A stretch of DNA of 64,000 nucleotides, taken from NCBI GenBank assembly GCA_036389795.1, contig DASVWD010000096.1:40947-104946 (forward strand), read 5' to 3'. Position 1 is the first letter of the stretch. Each line of letters begins with the position of its first letter. The translations under genes and the position numbers were made by a program. This document shows, piece by piece, positions 15,652 to 23,654 of this stretch. The notes under the pieces are model-generated. The model was not told the DNA's origin and searched no databases. It was given only the letters and a program-made list of their open reading frames with translations. The stretch comes from Longimicrobium sp. (GTDB lineage: Bacteria; Gemmatimonadota; Gemmatimonadetes; Longimicrobiales; Longimicrobiaceae).

Positions 15652-17142
15652 TCAATCCACCGGTCCGATGCCCAGGCGCGGCCAGAGGCGGTCGATCTTT
15701 CGCTTCACCTCGCCCGACATCTCGATCAGGTCGGGCCACGGGCGCGTGAAGCCCTCCTCGGGCCACTTGCGCGTGGCGTCGATCCCCATCTTGCTCCCGA
15801 ACGCCGGGAGCTGCGCCGCGTGGTCCAGGTCGTCCACGGGGCCGCGGGTGAAGCGCACGTCGCGCTCGGGGTCGATGTTGCCCAGCGTGTACCACCACGC
15901 CTGGAAGGTGTCGCGCACGTCCACCACGTCGTCGACCACCACGATGACCTTGGCCAGCGACATCAGCCCCATCCCCCACAGGCCGTTCATCACCTTCCAC
16001 GCCTGCCCCGGGTACTCCTTGCGGATGGAGACGAACACCAGGTTGTGGAACACCCCCTCCGGCGGCATGTGGTAGTCCACGATCTCGGGGATGGTGAGCT
16101 TCGCCAGCGGCAGGAAGATGCGCTCCGTGGCGCCCCCCAGGTAGACGTCCTCCACCGGCGGCCGGCCCACCAGCGTCGCGGGGTAGATCGGGTCCGCCCG
16201 CATGGTGACGGTGGTCACGTGGAACGTCGGGTAGTAGTCCTCCAGCGTGTAGAAGCCCGTGTGGTCGCCGAACGGCCCCTCCACCGCCAGCTCCTCGTCG
16301 GTGTCGACGTAGCCCTCCAGGACGATCTCGGCCTCGGCGGGGATGGTGAGCTCCGCCGTCAGCGCCTTCGCCGTCCGCACCGGCTCGCGGCGCAGGAACC
16401 CGCCGAAGAGGTACTCGTCGATCCCCGGCGGCAGCGGCGCGGTGGGCGTGTACATCGTCGTCGGGTCGCCGCCGACGGCCACGACCACGGGCATCCTCCC
16501 CCCGCGCTTGCGCTTCCAGGCGCGGTAGTGCGCCGCTCCGCCCTTGTGCCGCTGCCAGTGCATCCCCGTGGAGTCGGGCCCGAACACCTGCATGCGGTAC
16601 ATGCCGATGTTCTGCCCCCCCGTCTCGGGGTCGCAGGTGACCACCATCGGCAGGGTGATGAAGGGCCCGCCGTCCTGGGGCCAGGTCTTCAGGATCGGCA
16701 GCCGCGTCAGGTCGAACTCCCCCTCTCGCAGCACGATCTCCTGGCAGGGCGGATGGCCCTTGTACGGCCGCGGCGGCACCTTCGCCAGCTCGGCGAGCTT
16801 CGGCAGGAGCTGCACCTTCGCCCAGAACCCCTTGGGCACCTCGGGCTTGATGAGCTCCGCGATCCGCCGGGCGTGCTCCTCCACGTCGTCCACCCCCAGC
16901 GCCGCGGCGATGCGGCGCCACGAGCCGAAGATGTTGATGGCGACGGGGATGTCGCTCTCGGTGCCGTCCATCAGCACCGGCCGCTCGAAGAAGAGCGCGG
17001 GCCCGCCCCCCGGCAGCTTCATCGCCCGGTCGGCGATCTCCGCCATCTCCAGGTCCACCGACACCGGCTCGGCCACGCGCACGAGCTGCCCGGTGCGGTC
17101 CAGGTGGCGCAGGAACTCCCGCAGGTTCTCGAAGATCATCAA
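15652..17142 (-). CDS. UbiD-family prenyl-FMN decarboxylase (MqnL-like)
   Basis: 496 residues, the usual length. It removes the carboxyl group from a prenylated aromatic acid using prenyl-FMN supplied by the UbiX partner. The characteristic block EGPFGDHTGFYT lies near residue 290 with the acidic residues E-L-A-V-E just before it. R-M-Q-V-F-G-P-D-S-T-G and AINIFGSWRR are further family marks. Start ATG 17142 (or 17139) is followed by I-F-E-N-L-R-E-F, the normal N-terminus. Located between a small membrane protein and the short protein ahead of UbiA. In the futalosine pathway this enzyme is MqnL. Confidence 0.92.
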   Translation of the reverse strand: MMIFENLREFLRHLDRTGQLVRVAEPVSVDLEMAEIADRAMKLPGGGPALFFERPVLMDGTESDIPVAINIFGSWRRIAAALGVDDVEEHARRIAELIKPEVPKGFWAKVQLLPKLAELAKVPPRPYKGHPPCQEIVLREGEFDLTRLPILKTWPQDGGPFITLPMVVTCDPETGGQNIGMYRMQVFGPDSTGMHWQRHKGGAAHYRAWKRKRGGRMPVVVAVGGDPTTMYTPTAPLPPGIDEYLFGGFLRREPVRTAKALTAELTIPAEAEIVLEGYVDTDEELAVEGPFGDHTGFYTLEDYYPTFHVTTVTMRADPIYPATLVGRPPVEDVYLGGATERIFLPLAKLTIPEIVDYHMPPEGVFHNLVFVSIRKEYPGQAWKVMNGLWGMGLMSLAKVIVVVDDVVDVRDTFQAWWYTLGNIDPERDVRFTRGPVDDLDHAAQLPAFGSKMGIDATRKWPEEGFTRPWPDLIEMSGEVKRKIDRLWPRLGIGPVD

Positions 17143-17191
17143 GTCGTCAGAAGGTAGTCCCCGCCACTCGTCCGGCCCGGCCCTGATCGCC

Positions 17192-17470
17192 TCACCCCTT
17201 CCGCATCAGCACCCCGGCCAGCAGCATCATCACCCCGTACGACAGGTACATCACGCCGCCGATCAGGAGCGCGCGCTTGGCGAGCCGCATCTGGAAGAGG
17301 CCCACGTCGTCGAAGTGGCCCTCCGGCTTCCAGAGCGCACCGGGGTTGACCGGCGCCCCCTCCTTCTTGTGCCGCGTCCACGCGATCACCTGCAGCAGCG
17401 CCGACGCCACGCAGCAGGCGACGAACGAGAAGAAGAGCAGTGTTCCGAAGAGCGCGAAGAAGCGTTGCAT
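17192..17470 (-). CDS. Small two-helix membrane protein in the quinone operon
   Basis: 92 residues with two hydrophobic segments, about residues 4-28 (FFALFGTLLFFSFVACCVAS) and 68-88 (L-L-I-G-G-V-M-Y-L-S-Y-G-V-M-M-L-L-A-G-V). A basic/polar loop lies between them. Its ATG overlaps the stop codon of the UbiE-type gene (TGATG), implying translational coupling, and UbiD begins 49 bases downstream. I do not recognise the family. Its place suggests it helps anchor or organise the quinone enzymes at the membrane; that is inference only. Confidence 0.65.
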   Translation of the reverse strand: MQRFFALFGTLLFFSFVACCVASALLQVIAWTRHKKEGAPVNPGALWKPEGHFDDVGLFQMRLAKRALLIGGVMYLSYGVMMLLAGVLMRKG

Positions 17471-18207
17471 CAGCGGCGCTCCCCCCAGTGCAGCGCCGCG
17501 ATCCCGCCCGAGAGCGTCCGCCAGCCGACCCCGCCGAAGCCCGCCTGCTCCAGCTTCGCCGCGAGCGCCGGCGGCTCGGGGAAGTGCCGCACAGACTCGG
17601 GGAGGTACGTGTACGCCGAGTCGTGCTTCGACACCAGCCGCCCGACCGCCGGGAGCACCTTCAGGAAGTAGAAGAGGTAGAGCGCGCGGAACGGCTGCCA
17701 GGCGGGCGTGGTGAACTCCAGCACCACCAGCCGCGCCCCGGGCCTGAGCACGCGCGCCATCTCGGCGAGCCCCGCGTCCAGGTCCGCCAGGTTGCGCACC
17801 CCGAAGCCCACCGTGGCCCCGTCGAAGACGGCGTCGGGAAAGGGGAGCAGGAGCGCGTCGGCGCAGGCGGGCTCCACGGGGAGCCGCGCCACCTTCCCCG
17901 TCCCCCGCTCCAGCATGGCGAAGGTGAAGTCGCTCCCCACCACCCGGCCGCGGAACCCCTCGCGCCGCGCCAGCTCCACCGCCAGGTCCAGCGTCCCCGC
18001 GCAGTTGTCGAGATAGAGGCCCTCGGGCGAGCGCTCCCACCCCAGCGCGTCCACCGCGCGCCGGCGCCAGAGCCGGTCCACGTTGGCCGAGAGGAGGTGG
18101 TTCAGCAGGTCGTAGCGCGGCGCGATGGCGCCGAACATCCGGCGCACCGCGGCGGCCTTCTCCCCGGGCGCCGGCAGCGCCGCCGGCCGGGTGGACGTGG
18201 TTGGCAT
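17470..18207 (-). CDS. ubiE: UbiE/MenG-type quinone methyltransferase
   Basis: 245-residue SAM-dependent C-methyltransferase that completes the quinone ring. Typical sequences: the N-terminal APRYDLLNHLLSANVD, the SAM-binding DNCAGTLDLAVEL (the usual G-T-G-D reads G-T-L-D here), D-G-A-T-V-G-F-G-V-R-N-L in the middle and VRHFPEPPALAAKLEQAGF near the end. It is the first gene of the minus-strand quinone operon and is divergent from the ECF sigma gene, with 148 bases between. The substitution in the glycine motif is small but worth noting. In a menaquinone maker it would methylate demethylmenaquinone. Confidence 0.92.
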   Translation of the reverse strand: MPTTSTRPAALPAPGEKAAAVRRMFGAIAPRYDLLNHLLSANVDRLWRRRAVDALGWERSPEGLYLDNCAGTLDLAVELARREGFRGRVVGSDFTFAMLERGTGKVARLPVEPACADALLLPFPDAVFDGATVGFGVRNLADLDAGLAEMARVLRPGARLVVLEFTTPAWQPFRALYLFYFLKVLPAVGRLVSKHDSAYTYLPESVRHFPEPPALAAKLEQAGFGGVGWRTLSGGIAALHWGERR

Positions 18208-18290
18208 TACGTAAATCCGCTCCCCGGTGTAGAATAGAGGCCAGCAAACTACCCGCCCCTACCCCGACGGGCAAGGCTGGAGCCCAGGCT

Positions 18291-18317
18291 GAAACTTCGG
18301 CCCGGGCCCGCCCGTAC
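18291..18317 (+). promoter_or_regulatory. Candidate ECF-type autoregulatory promoter
   Basis: GAAACTT at 18291-18297 and CGTAC at 18313-18317, 15 bases apart and about 40 bases ahead of the sigma gene start. The pair resembles the AAC-containing -35 and CGT-containing -10 boxes used by many ECF sigma factors, which often control their own operon. Weak evidence from pattern only. Confidence 0.3.
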
Positions 18318-18355
18318 ACCGCCGCCGGGTAGGAAATTTCACCCGAAGCCTAGAA

Positions 18356-18946
18356 TTGATCGCCACCGCCGTCTCGGACCACGACCTCGTCGTCCGCGCC
18401 CAGAAAGGGAGCGAGAAGGCGTATCGCGAGCTGCTCGGCCGCTACCAGCGGCCGGTGTTCTCCCTCATTTACCGGATGGTGCGCGACCGCGAGCAGGCCG
18501 AGGACCTGTCGCAGGAGACCTTCGTGCGGGTGTTCAACCACATCGACCGCTACGACCCGGCGTACAAGTTCTCGAGTTGGATCTTCAAGATCGCCACCAA
18601 CCTGACCATCGACTGGATGCGGCGGAAGGAAGTGCCCACCGTCTCCATCGACGGCTCGCGCTACGCCACCACGGCCGACGAGATCGAGGCCTCCTCCATC
18701 ACCGTGGAGTCGAAGGACGAGAACCCGGAGGAGCTCCTGGAGGCGCGCGAGCTGGGCAGCGAGATCGAGCAGGCGATCGGGCGGCTGCGCCCCGAGTACC
18801 GGCAGGCGATCCTGCTCAGGCACATCGAGGACCGCCCGTACGAGGAGATCGCCCAGATCATGTCGCTGCCGCTGGGCACCGTGAAGACGTACATCCACCG
18901 CGGTCGCAAGGAGTTGCAGGAGATGCTCGCCCACACGCGGGTCTGA
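18356..18946 (+). CDS. ECF-type RNA polymerase sigma factor
   Basis: 196 residues with region 2 (RQPVFSLIYRMVRDREQAED-like helix, Q-A-E-D-L-S-Q-E-T-F-V-R-V-F near residue 50, then the -10 binding W-I-F-K-I-A-T-N-L-T-I-D) and region 4 with a helix-turn-helix (Y-E-E-I-A-Q-I-M-S-L-P-L-G-T-V-K-T-Y). An acidic linker separates them. The only in-frame start is TTG at 18356, which suggests deliberately weak translation. The next gene encodes its zinc-type anti-sigma factor, followed by two envelope proteins, so the group probably senses envelope stress. Confidence 0.92.
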   Translation: MIATAVSDHDLVVRAQKGSEKAYRELLGRYQRPVFSLIYRMVRDREQAEDLSQETFVRVFNHIDRYDPAYKFSSWIFKIATNLTIDWMRRKEVPTVSIDGSRYATTADEIEASSITVESKDENPEELLEARELGSEIEQAIGRLRPEYRQAILLRHIEDRPYEEIAQIMSLPLGTVKTYIHRGRKELQEMLAHTRV

Positions 18947-19017
18947 GGGGAGCCGATGAAACCAGCCGGCCGGAGCCGACGTATGCTGCACCATGAACGC
19001 GTGACGACCCAGCCGAG

Positions 19018-19650
19018 GTGCCCGTGACGTACCTGACCGACCACCTGCCGCCCTGGACGCTCGAGGAGCTCGCCGAAGGCACCCTCTCCCCCGCGGAGAC
19101 GGTGGGCGCCCTGCAGCACGTCCGGGCCTGCGAGCGGTGCACCGCCGAGCTGGACGCCTCGCGCGCCGTGCTGGCGGCGCTGGCCGCGCTCCCCTCCTTC
19201 GACCCCTCGCCCGGCTTCGCCGACCGCGTGATGGCGCAGGTGGTCGTCCACCCCGCCGTGGCGCCGGCCCCCGCGGGGCTGCGCCGCTGGCTGCCGAAGA
19301 CGCGCAAGGGGTGGACGTTCCTGCTGGGCGGCATCCTGGCCCCGGTGGCCCCGGTCGTCGCCCTGCTCACCTGGATCCTGGGCTACCCGGGGGTGAGCAT
19401 CGGCTCGCTGTGGGGGGTGGGGAAGGAGTGGCTCACCGAGGCCGCGTGGGGCGCCGTGGTGCGCGCCACCGAGGCCGTGGTGCAGAGCCCCGTGTTCGAG
19501 TGGATGGTGACCACGGGGAACGAGGCGGTGGGGGGCACGCAGGGCCTCTCGCTCGCCCTGATCCTGTTCGCGATCGCGATACCGGTCTCCGGTTGGGCGA
19601 TGCTTCGTCTCCTTCGGACCCCGATGGGGGGTGTGACACATGCGTATTGA
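19018..19650 (+). CDS. Zinc-binding anti-sigma factor, membrane-anchored
   Basis: 210 residues. The cytosolic N-terminal domain has the anti-sigma zinc motif H-V-R-A-C-E-R-C (H-x3-C-x2-C) near residue 35, preceded by a leucine-rich helix (T-L-E-E-L-A-E-G-T-L-S). Two hydrophobic stretches follow, about residues 100-128 and 180-203, so the protein sits in the inner membrane and can hold the sigma factor there. GTG 19018 and GTG 19024 are both possible starts. Its last 11 bases overlap the next gene. Release of the sigma factor by proteolysis or zinc/redox change is known for the family but not shown here. Confidence 0.85.
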   Translation: MPVTYLTDHLPPWTLEELAEGTLSPAETVGALQHVRACERCTAELDASRAVLAALAALPSFDPSPGFADRVMAQVVVHPAVAPAPAGLRRWLPKTRKGWTFLLGGILAPVAPVVALLTWILGYPGVSIGSLWGVGKEWLTEAAWGAVVRATEAVVQSPVFEWMVTTGNEAVGGTQGLSLALILFAIAIPVSGWAMLRLLRTPMGGVTHAY

Positions 19651-20746
19651 CATCGGCAAGCTTTCGGCGCTGGCGCTCCTGGGCGCCCTGGCCGCGGCCC
19701 CGGCCGCGGCGCAGGACACCCTGGCCGCGCCCGAAGCCGCCCCCGCCGCGGTCCAGCCCGAGCCGGCGCAGGGCCGGATCGGCTTCGGCGGCCTGACGGT
19801 GCCGAAGGGGCAGGTGGTGGAGGGCGACGTGGTGGCTCCCTTCGGCGACGTGCGGGTCGAGGGCGAGGTGCTGGGCGACGTGACCGTGGGGAAGGGGAAC
19901 CTGACCCTGGCGCCCGGCGCGGTGATCCACGGTGACGCGGTGGTCACCGGCGGCGGCAAGCTCTTCAACGAGGGCGGCCGCGTCCACGGCGAGATGCGCG
20001 TCAACAGCGACGAAGACGACGCGGCGGCGCCGGCCGGGGACGGCCGGCCCGTGGGAGGCCAGAACCTCGGCCTCCGGCACGGGCCGTGGTGGCTGGGCTC
20101 CTTCGGCGAGGGGGCGCAGGGGCTCGTCTCCACCCTCACCTTCGCGCTGATCCTGGCCGGGCTCGGCGCGGCGCTCATCTTCTACGCGCTCCCGCAGCTC
20201 GAGCGGGTGAGCCACGTGGTGCGCACCGACACGCTCCGCGCCGGGGGCGTGGGGCTCGCGGCCAACTTCCTCTCCATCCCGGCCTTCATCGTGGGGATGG
20301 TGGCGCTGGCGGTCACCATCATCGGCATCCCGCTGCTGATCCTGTACGTGCCGCTCTTCTGGGTGGCGCTGATGGCCGCCTGCGCCTACGGGGTGGTGGC
20401 GGTGGCGCACGCCCTGGGCGAGCGCACGGCCGAGCGCAGCGGCTCGTACGCGGTCGGCCGGCGCAACGCCTACACCTACACCTTCACCGGCATCGCCATC
20501 CTGCTGGCGCCGCTCTTCGTGGCGCACCTGCTGGAGCTCACGGTGTTCCTGGGGTGGCTGGGCGACCTGCTGGAGCTGCTGGGGAACCTGCTGCTCTGGG
20601 TGGCGGCCACGGTGGGCTTCGGGGCGGTGTTCCTGACCCGCGCCGGCACCCGCCCGGGGTGGCCGTGGAAGCCGCGCTCGGCGTACGACCCCCTCTTCGA
20701 CCGCGACCCGTTCGCGGGCCCCGAGCCGGGAGGCGTCCATGCCTGA
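19640..20746 (+). CDS. Exported bactofilin-like / polytopic membrane protein
   Basis: 368 residues. A signal peptide ending A-A-A-Q is followed by a short beta-helix-like stretch of repeated G-D-V/G-E-V units (V-V-E-G-D-V-V-A-P-F-G-D-V-R-V, E-G-E-V-L-G-D-V-T-V-G), as in polymer-forming bactofilins. A polar linker follows. After that come four or so transmembrane segments between residues 155 and 335. It overlaps the anti-sigma gene by 11 bases and the next gene by 8, so all are one operon. The combination suggests an envelope-integrity protein controlled by the ECF factor; the exact role is not known. Confidence 0.75.
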   Translation: MRIDIGKLSALALLGALAAAPAAAQDTLAAPEAAPAAVQPEPAQGRIGFGGLTVPKGQVVEGDVVAPFGDVRVEGEVLGDVTVGKGNLTLAPGAVIHGDAVVTGGGKLFNEGGRVHGEMRVNSDEDDAAAPAGDGRPVGGQNLGLRHGPWWLGSFGEGAQGLVSTLTFALILAGLGAALIFYALPQLERVSHVVRTDTLRAGGVGLAANFLSIPAFIVGMVALAVTIIGIPLLILYVPLFWVALMAACAYGVVAVAHALGERTAERSGSYAVGRRNAYTYTFTGIAILLAPLFVAHLLELTVFLGWLGDLLELLGNLLLWVAATVGFGAVFLTRAGTRPGWPWKPRSAYDPLFDRDPFAGPEPGGVHA

Positions 20747-21608
20747 GCGCCGCCGCACGACGCTGCGCCTGGCGACGGTGGCGGGGCTCATGGCGGCGGT
20801 GGTGGCGTGCCAGCCCGCCGCCGGGCAGAAGATGCGCAGCGTGACCTCGGCGCGGCAGCTGGCGGGCGAGCGCAGGCTGGACGTGGAGCTCAGGTACGCG
20901 GCGGGGCGGCTCACCGTGGAGCCCGCGCGCTCCAACCTGCTGTACCGCCTGGACATGCGCTACAACGAGGAGCGCTGGCGGCCGCTCACCGAGTACGACC
21001 GCGAGAGCGGGCGCCTGCGGCTGGGGCTGGAGAACGTGCGCCGCCGCGGCCGCGACGACATGCGCTCGGGGCGCGAGGACCGCGCGACCATCGCGCTCTC
21101 GCCCCAGGTGCCGATGGCGCTGGAGCTGGAGTTCGGGGCGGGCGAGGCCGAGGTGGAGCTGGGCGGGCTGGCGCTGGAGGCGGTGGACATCTCCACCGGC
21201 GCCAGCGAGTCGCGCATCTCCTTCAGCCAGCCGAACCGGGTGGCGGCCCGCACGGTGAAGATCTCGGCCGGGGCGGCCGAGATCGAGGTTGAGAAGCTGG
21301 GCAACGCGCGCGCCGAGCGCTTCGAGTTCAAAGGCGGCCTGGGCGAGGCCACGCTCGACTTCACCGGCGCCTGGAGCAGGAGCGCCCGGGCCAGCATCGA
21401 GATGGGCGTGGGCGAGGTGACGCTGCGCCTGCCGCGGAGCCTGGGAGTCCGGATCGAGAAGGACTCGTTCCTCACCAGCTTCGACGCGCCGGGGATGACC
21501 CGGCGCGGCGACGCCTGGTACTCGCGCGGCTACGACCAGGCGCGCTACCGCCTCGACATCTCCATCGACGCGGCGATCGGCTCCATCGAGATCGACTGGG
21601 TGGACTGA
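20739..21608 (+). CDS. Lipoprotein with a LiaF/toastrack-type beta domain
   Basis: 289 residues. The signal peptide ends A-A-V-V-A-C, so it is a lipoprotein. The mature part is a right-handed beta-repeat with regularly spaced G-x-G-E/A-x-E steps (E-F-G-A-G-E-A-E-V-E-L-G-G-L, K-I-S-A-G-A-A-E-I-E-V, I-E-M-G-V-G-E-V-T-L-R-L-P). This pattern is typical of the LiaF-like/toastrack domain found in envelope-stress proteins. It overlaps the upstream gene by 8 bases and ends the operon, with a strong terminator 32 bases downstream. Confidence 0.75.
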   Translation: MPERRRTTLRLATVAGLMAAVVACQPAAGQKMRSVTSARQLAGERRLDVELRYAAGRLTVEPARSNLLYRLDMRYNEERWRPLTEYDRESGRLRLGLENVRRRGRDDMRSGREDRATIALSPQVPMALELEFGAGEAEVELGGLALEAVDISTGASESRISFSQPNRVAARTVKISAGAAEIEVEKLGNARAERFEFKGGLGEATLDFTGAWSRSARASIEMGVGEVTLRLPRSLGVRIEKDSFLTSFDAPGMTRRGDAWYSRGYDQARYRLDISIDAAIGSIEIDWVD

Positions 21609-21639
21609 CGGGCAGACGGCGGAGGAACGGCGACGGGAG

Positions 21640-21667
21640 GGGCGGCGGCCGATGCGGGCCGCCGCCC
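21640..21667 (+). terminator. Terminator of the ECF operon
   Basis: Perfect inverted repeat GGGCGGCGGCC / GGCCGCCGCCC with a 6-base loop, followed by TTCTCG. It lies 32 bases past the stop of the toastrack lipoprotein gene. A hairpin repeat of the GCCTCGC type follows at about 21710-21775. Confidence 0.75.
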
Positions 21668-21709
21668 TTCTCGTTGCGGTGGGATTCGCCCGGGGGGTGC
21701 CGGGGATTG

Positions 21710-21775
21710 CCGGGCGGCTGAAGCCGCGGCAACGACGGCGGAAAGCCTCGCAAACCGCGCGAGGCTTCAACCGAA
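21710..21775 (-). repeat. Intergenic hairpin repeat (GCCTCGC type), inverted copy
   Basis: GGCTGAAGCCGCGGCAAC followed by GAAAGCCTCGCAAACC and GCGAGGCTTC. It is the reverse orientation of the unit at 830-905 and ends just before the Mrp gene. Arms GCCTCGC / GCGAGGC form the hairpin. Confidence 0.65.
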
Positions 21776-21821
21776 ACGGCGACTACGCGGCGATCCGGAG
21801 TCCGGCGCAGGAAAACAGTCC

Positions 21822-22937
21822 TTACCGTGCCGCGCCTGCGGGGGCCTCGACCACTTGGGCGACGCGCTGGGCGATGCGCCGGAAGGCCTCGGCGCTGGGG
21901 GCGTGGGGCTGGCCGACGACGATGGGGACGCCGGCGTCGCCGCCCTCGCGGACGGGGATCTCCAGGGGGACCTCGCCCAGGAACTCCACCCCGGTCTGCA
22001 TGGCCAGGCGCTGCCCGCCGGCGCGGCCGAAGATCTCGTAGCGCTCGCCGCAGCAGGGGCAGACGAAGCCGCTCATGTTCTCCACCACGCCCAGCACGCG
22101 CGTGCTCACCCGCTCGAACATCTTGATGGCGCGCAGCACGTCGCCGGTGGAGACGTCCTGCGGCGTGGTGACCATCACCACGCCGTCCAGGCGGATGGTC
22201 TGCACCAGCGAGAGCTGGGCGTCGCCGGTGCCGGGGGGCATGTCCACGATCATCCAGTCCAGCTCGCCCCACTCCACCTGCTCCAGGAACTGCTTGAGGA
22301 TGCCGGAGATGAGCGGCCCGCGCATGATGGCCGGCTGCTCTTCCTCCAGCAGGAAGCCCAGGCTCATCAGCCGCACGCCGTGCGACTCGAGCGTCTCGAT
22401 CTTCTCGGCGCCGCGCTCGCCCAGGACGCCCGGGCGGCGCCGCTCGCCGAACATGGTGGGGATGTTGGGGCCGTAGATGTCGGCATCGAGCACGCCCACG
22501 CGGTGGCCCGCCTGCGCGAGCGCCACGGCCAGGTTCACCGCGACGGTGCTCTTCCCCACCCCGCCCTTGCCGGAGCTGACCGCGACGATGTGGCGGACGC
22601 CGGGAAGGAGGTTCGGGTTGGGGGTGGGCGCGGGAACGGAGCCGGGTGCGCGCGCGGGGCGCTTGAGCGTCTGCGCGCCCGCGGCGGGGAGCGCGATGTC
22701 GATCTTCACCTTCTGCACGCCCTCGACCTTTTCGGCGGCGTAGCGCGACTGGCGCACCAGGTTGCCGGGGTCGTTGGGCTGCAGGGCGAAGCGGAAGCGG
22801 ACCACGCCGTCCTCGCTCACGTCCAGCTCGCGGACGCGGCCGGAGGAGACGACGTCTTCGCCCGAGTCGGGGTGCACCACCTGCGTGAGGGCCGCGGCCA
22901 CGCGCCGCAGGACCTGGTCACGCTCTGCTGGGTTCAT
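21822..22937 (-). CDS. mrp: Mrp/ApbC Fe-S cluster carrier ATPase
   Basis: 371-residue scaffold/carrier that binds and passes [4Fe-4S] clusters to apo-proteins. It has an N-terminal DUF59 (MIP18-like) domain of about 90 residues, a variable Pro-rich linker, then a MinD-type P-loop domain. The deviant Walker A reads VSSGKGGVGKSTVAVNLA near residue 120, and DADIYGPNIPTMFG, DMPPGTGDAQL and the cluster-binding C-P-C-C pair (F-V-C-P-C-C-G-E, near residue 295) follow. A NifU-type protein is encoded 382 bases upstream on the same strand, making a small Fe-S assembly group. Tandem GTGCGAAA repeats lie directly before its start codon. Confidence 0.93.
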   Translation of the reverse strand: MNPAERDQVLRRVAAALTQVVHPDSGEDVVSSGRVRELDVSEDGVVRFRFALQPNDPGNLVRQSRYAAEKVEGVQKVKIDIALPAAGAQTLKRPARAPGSVPAPTPNPNLLPGVRHIVAVSSGKGGVGKSTVAVNLAVALAQAGHRVGVLDADIYGPNIPTMFGERRRPGVLGERGAEKIETLESHGVRLMSLGFLLEEEQPAIMRGPLISGILKQFLEQVEWGELDWMIVDMPPGTGDAQLSLVQTIRLDGVVMVTTPQDVSTGDVLRAIKMFERVSTRVLGVVENMSGFVCPCCGERYEIFGRAGGQRLAMQTGVEFLGEVPLEIPVREGGDAGVPIVVGQPHAPSAEAFRRIAQRVAQVVEAPAGAAR

Positions 22938-22976
22938 AGTGCGAAAGTGCGAGAGTGCGAAAGTACGAAAGTACGG
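22938..22976 (-). repeat. Tandem GTGCGAAA/GTACGAAA repeats before mrp
   Basis: Five consecutive units of the form GTGCGAAA, GTGCGAGA, GTGCGAAA, GTACGAAA, GTACGGTC abut the mrp start codon. Similar short tandem tracts occur at 44597, 48766, 51272 and 59535. They replace the expected ribosome-binding site region. Confidence 0.7.
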
Positions 22977-23084
22977 TCTCGTGCCTCGGAAGCTTGCGCG
23001 CCGGAGGCGACGATGCGGCTTCGGTAGGATACTACAAACGCGGCGCGGGGGCGAGCGGGGGCGCGTCGGGCGGCATGAGTGGAG

Positions 23085-23260
23085 GCGGCTGAAAGCCGCG
23101 GCAACAACTGCGAAAGCCCGCCTGCGCGGGCTCCCTTCGCGCGGGACGGGCTACGGTTCGATCGGCGAAACCTCTTCGCGGTTGCGCGAAGCGCGCGGGC
23201 GCAGCCCGCAAGTCCGCGCAGGCGGACTTCGTGTAGTTGTTGCCGCGAATTCATTCGCCC
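23085..23260. repeat. Composite palindromic intergenic repeat
   Basis: Outer arms CGCGGCAACAAC (23097-23108) and GTTGTTGCCGCG (23236-23247) enclose two inner hairpins: GCCCGC/GCGGGC at 23116-23131 and GTCCGC/GCGGAC at 23212-23227. The TTGTTGCCGCGG module also occurs at about 858 and 63935. Together with the tract beside mrp it fills the 382-base gap; no gene is seen. Confidence 0.7.
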
Positions 23261-23319
23261 GCGAACGGCAGAGGCCGTCGCGGGCGCGGGGGAGGACGAT
23301 CGTCTGCGCGAGGTACGGG

Positions 23320-23544
23320 TCAGACCGCCTGGACCTCGCGGATCTCGGGGACGGCGGTCTTCAGGCGGCGCTCGATCCCCTGCTTGACCGTCATGGTGGA
23401 GATCGGGCAGGCGCTGCACGCCCCCACCAGGCGCAGCTGCACCACGCCGTCGTCGAAGCCGACGAGCTCGACGTCGCCGCCGTCCTCGCGCAGCGCGGGG
23501 CGGATCACGTCGAGCGATTCCTCGATCTTCTCGACGACGCTCAT
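23320..23544 (-). CDS. NifU-type (NFU) Fe-S scaffold domain protein
   Basis: 74 residues, the size of a free NFU domain. It contains the cluster-binding C-S-A-C-P motif (C-x2-C) near residue 43, preceded by G-D-V-E-L-V-G-F-D-D-G-V-V-Q-L-R-L and followed by M-T-V-K-Q-G-I-E-R-R-L. It can hold a [4Fe-4S] cluster between two subunits and donate it to targets. Its neighbour on the same strand is the Mrp carrier, which fits a joint role in cluster delivery. Confidence 0.9.
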   Translation of the reverse strand: MSVVEKIEESLDVIRPALREDGGDVELVGFDDGVVQLRLVGACSACPISTMTVKQGIERRLKTAVPEIREVQAV

Positions 23545-23654
23545 GGTCTCGCGATCAGGGGTGGAAGCGAATATCCGAACGGAATTTACCCGTCCCCCGG
23601 CCGAGGGTCAAGCCGAGCGGCGGCGGCTATTTGCCCCTGCGCGCCGCAGCGTCG

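Noticed and set aside
23085..23260. Possible small CRISPR-like array because of repeated GC hairpins
   Set aside because: Units are not regularly spaced, differ in length and have no spacers; no cas genes are present.
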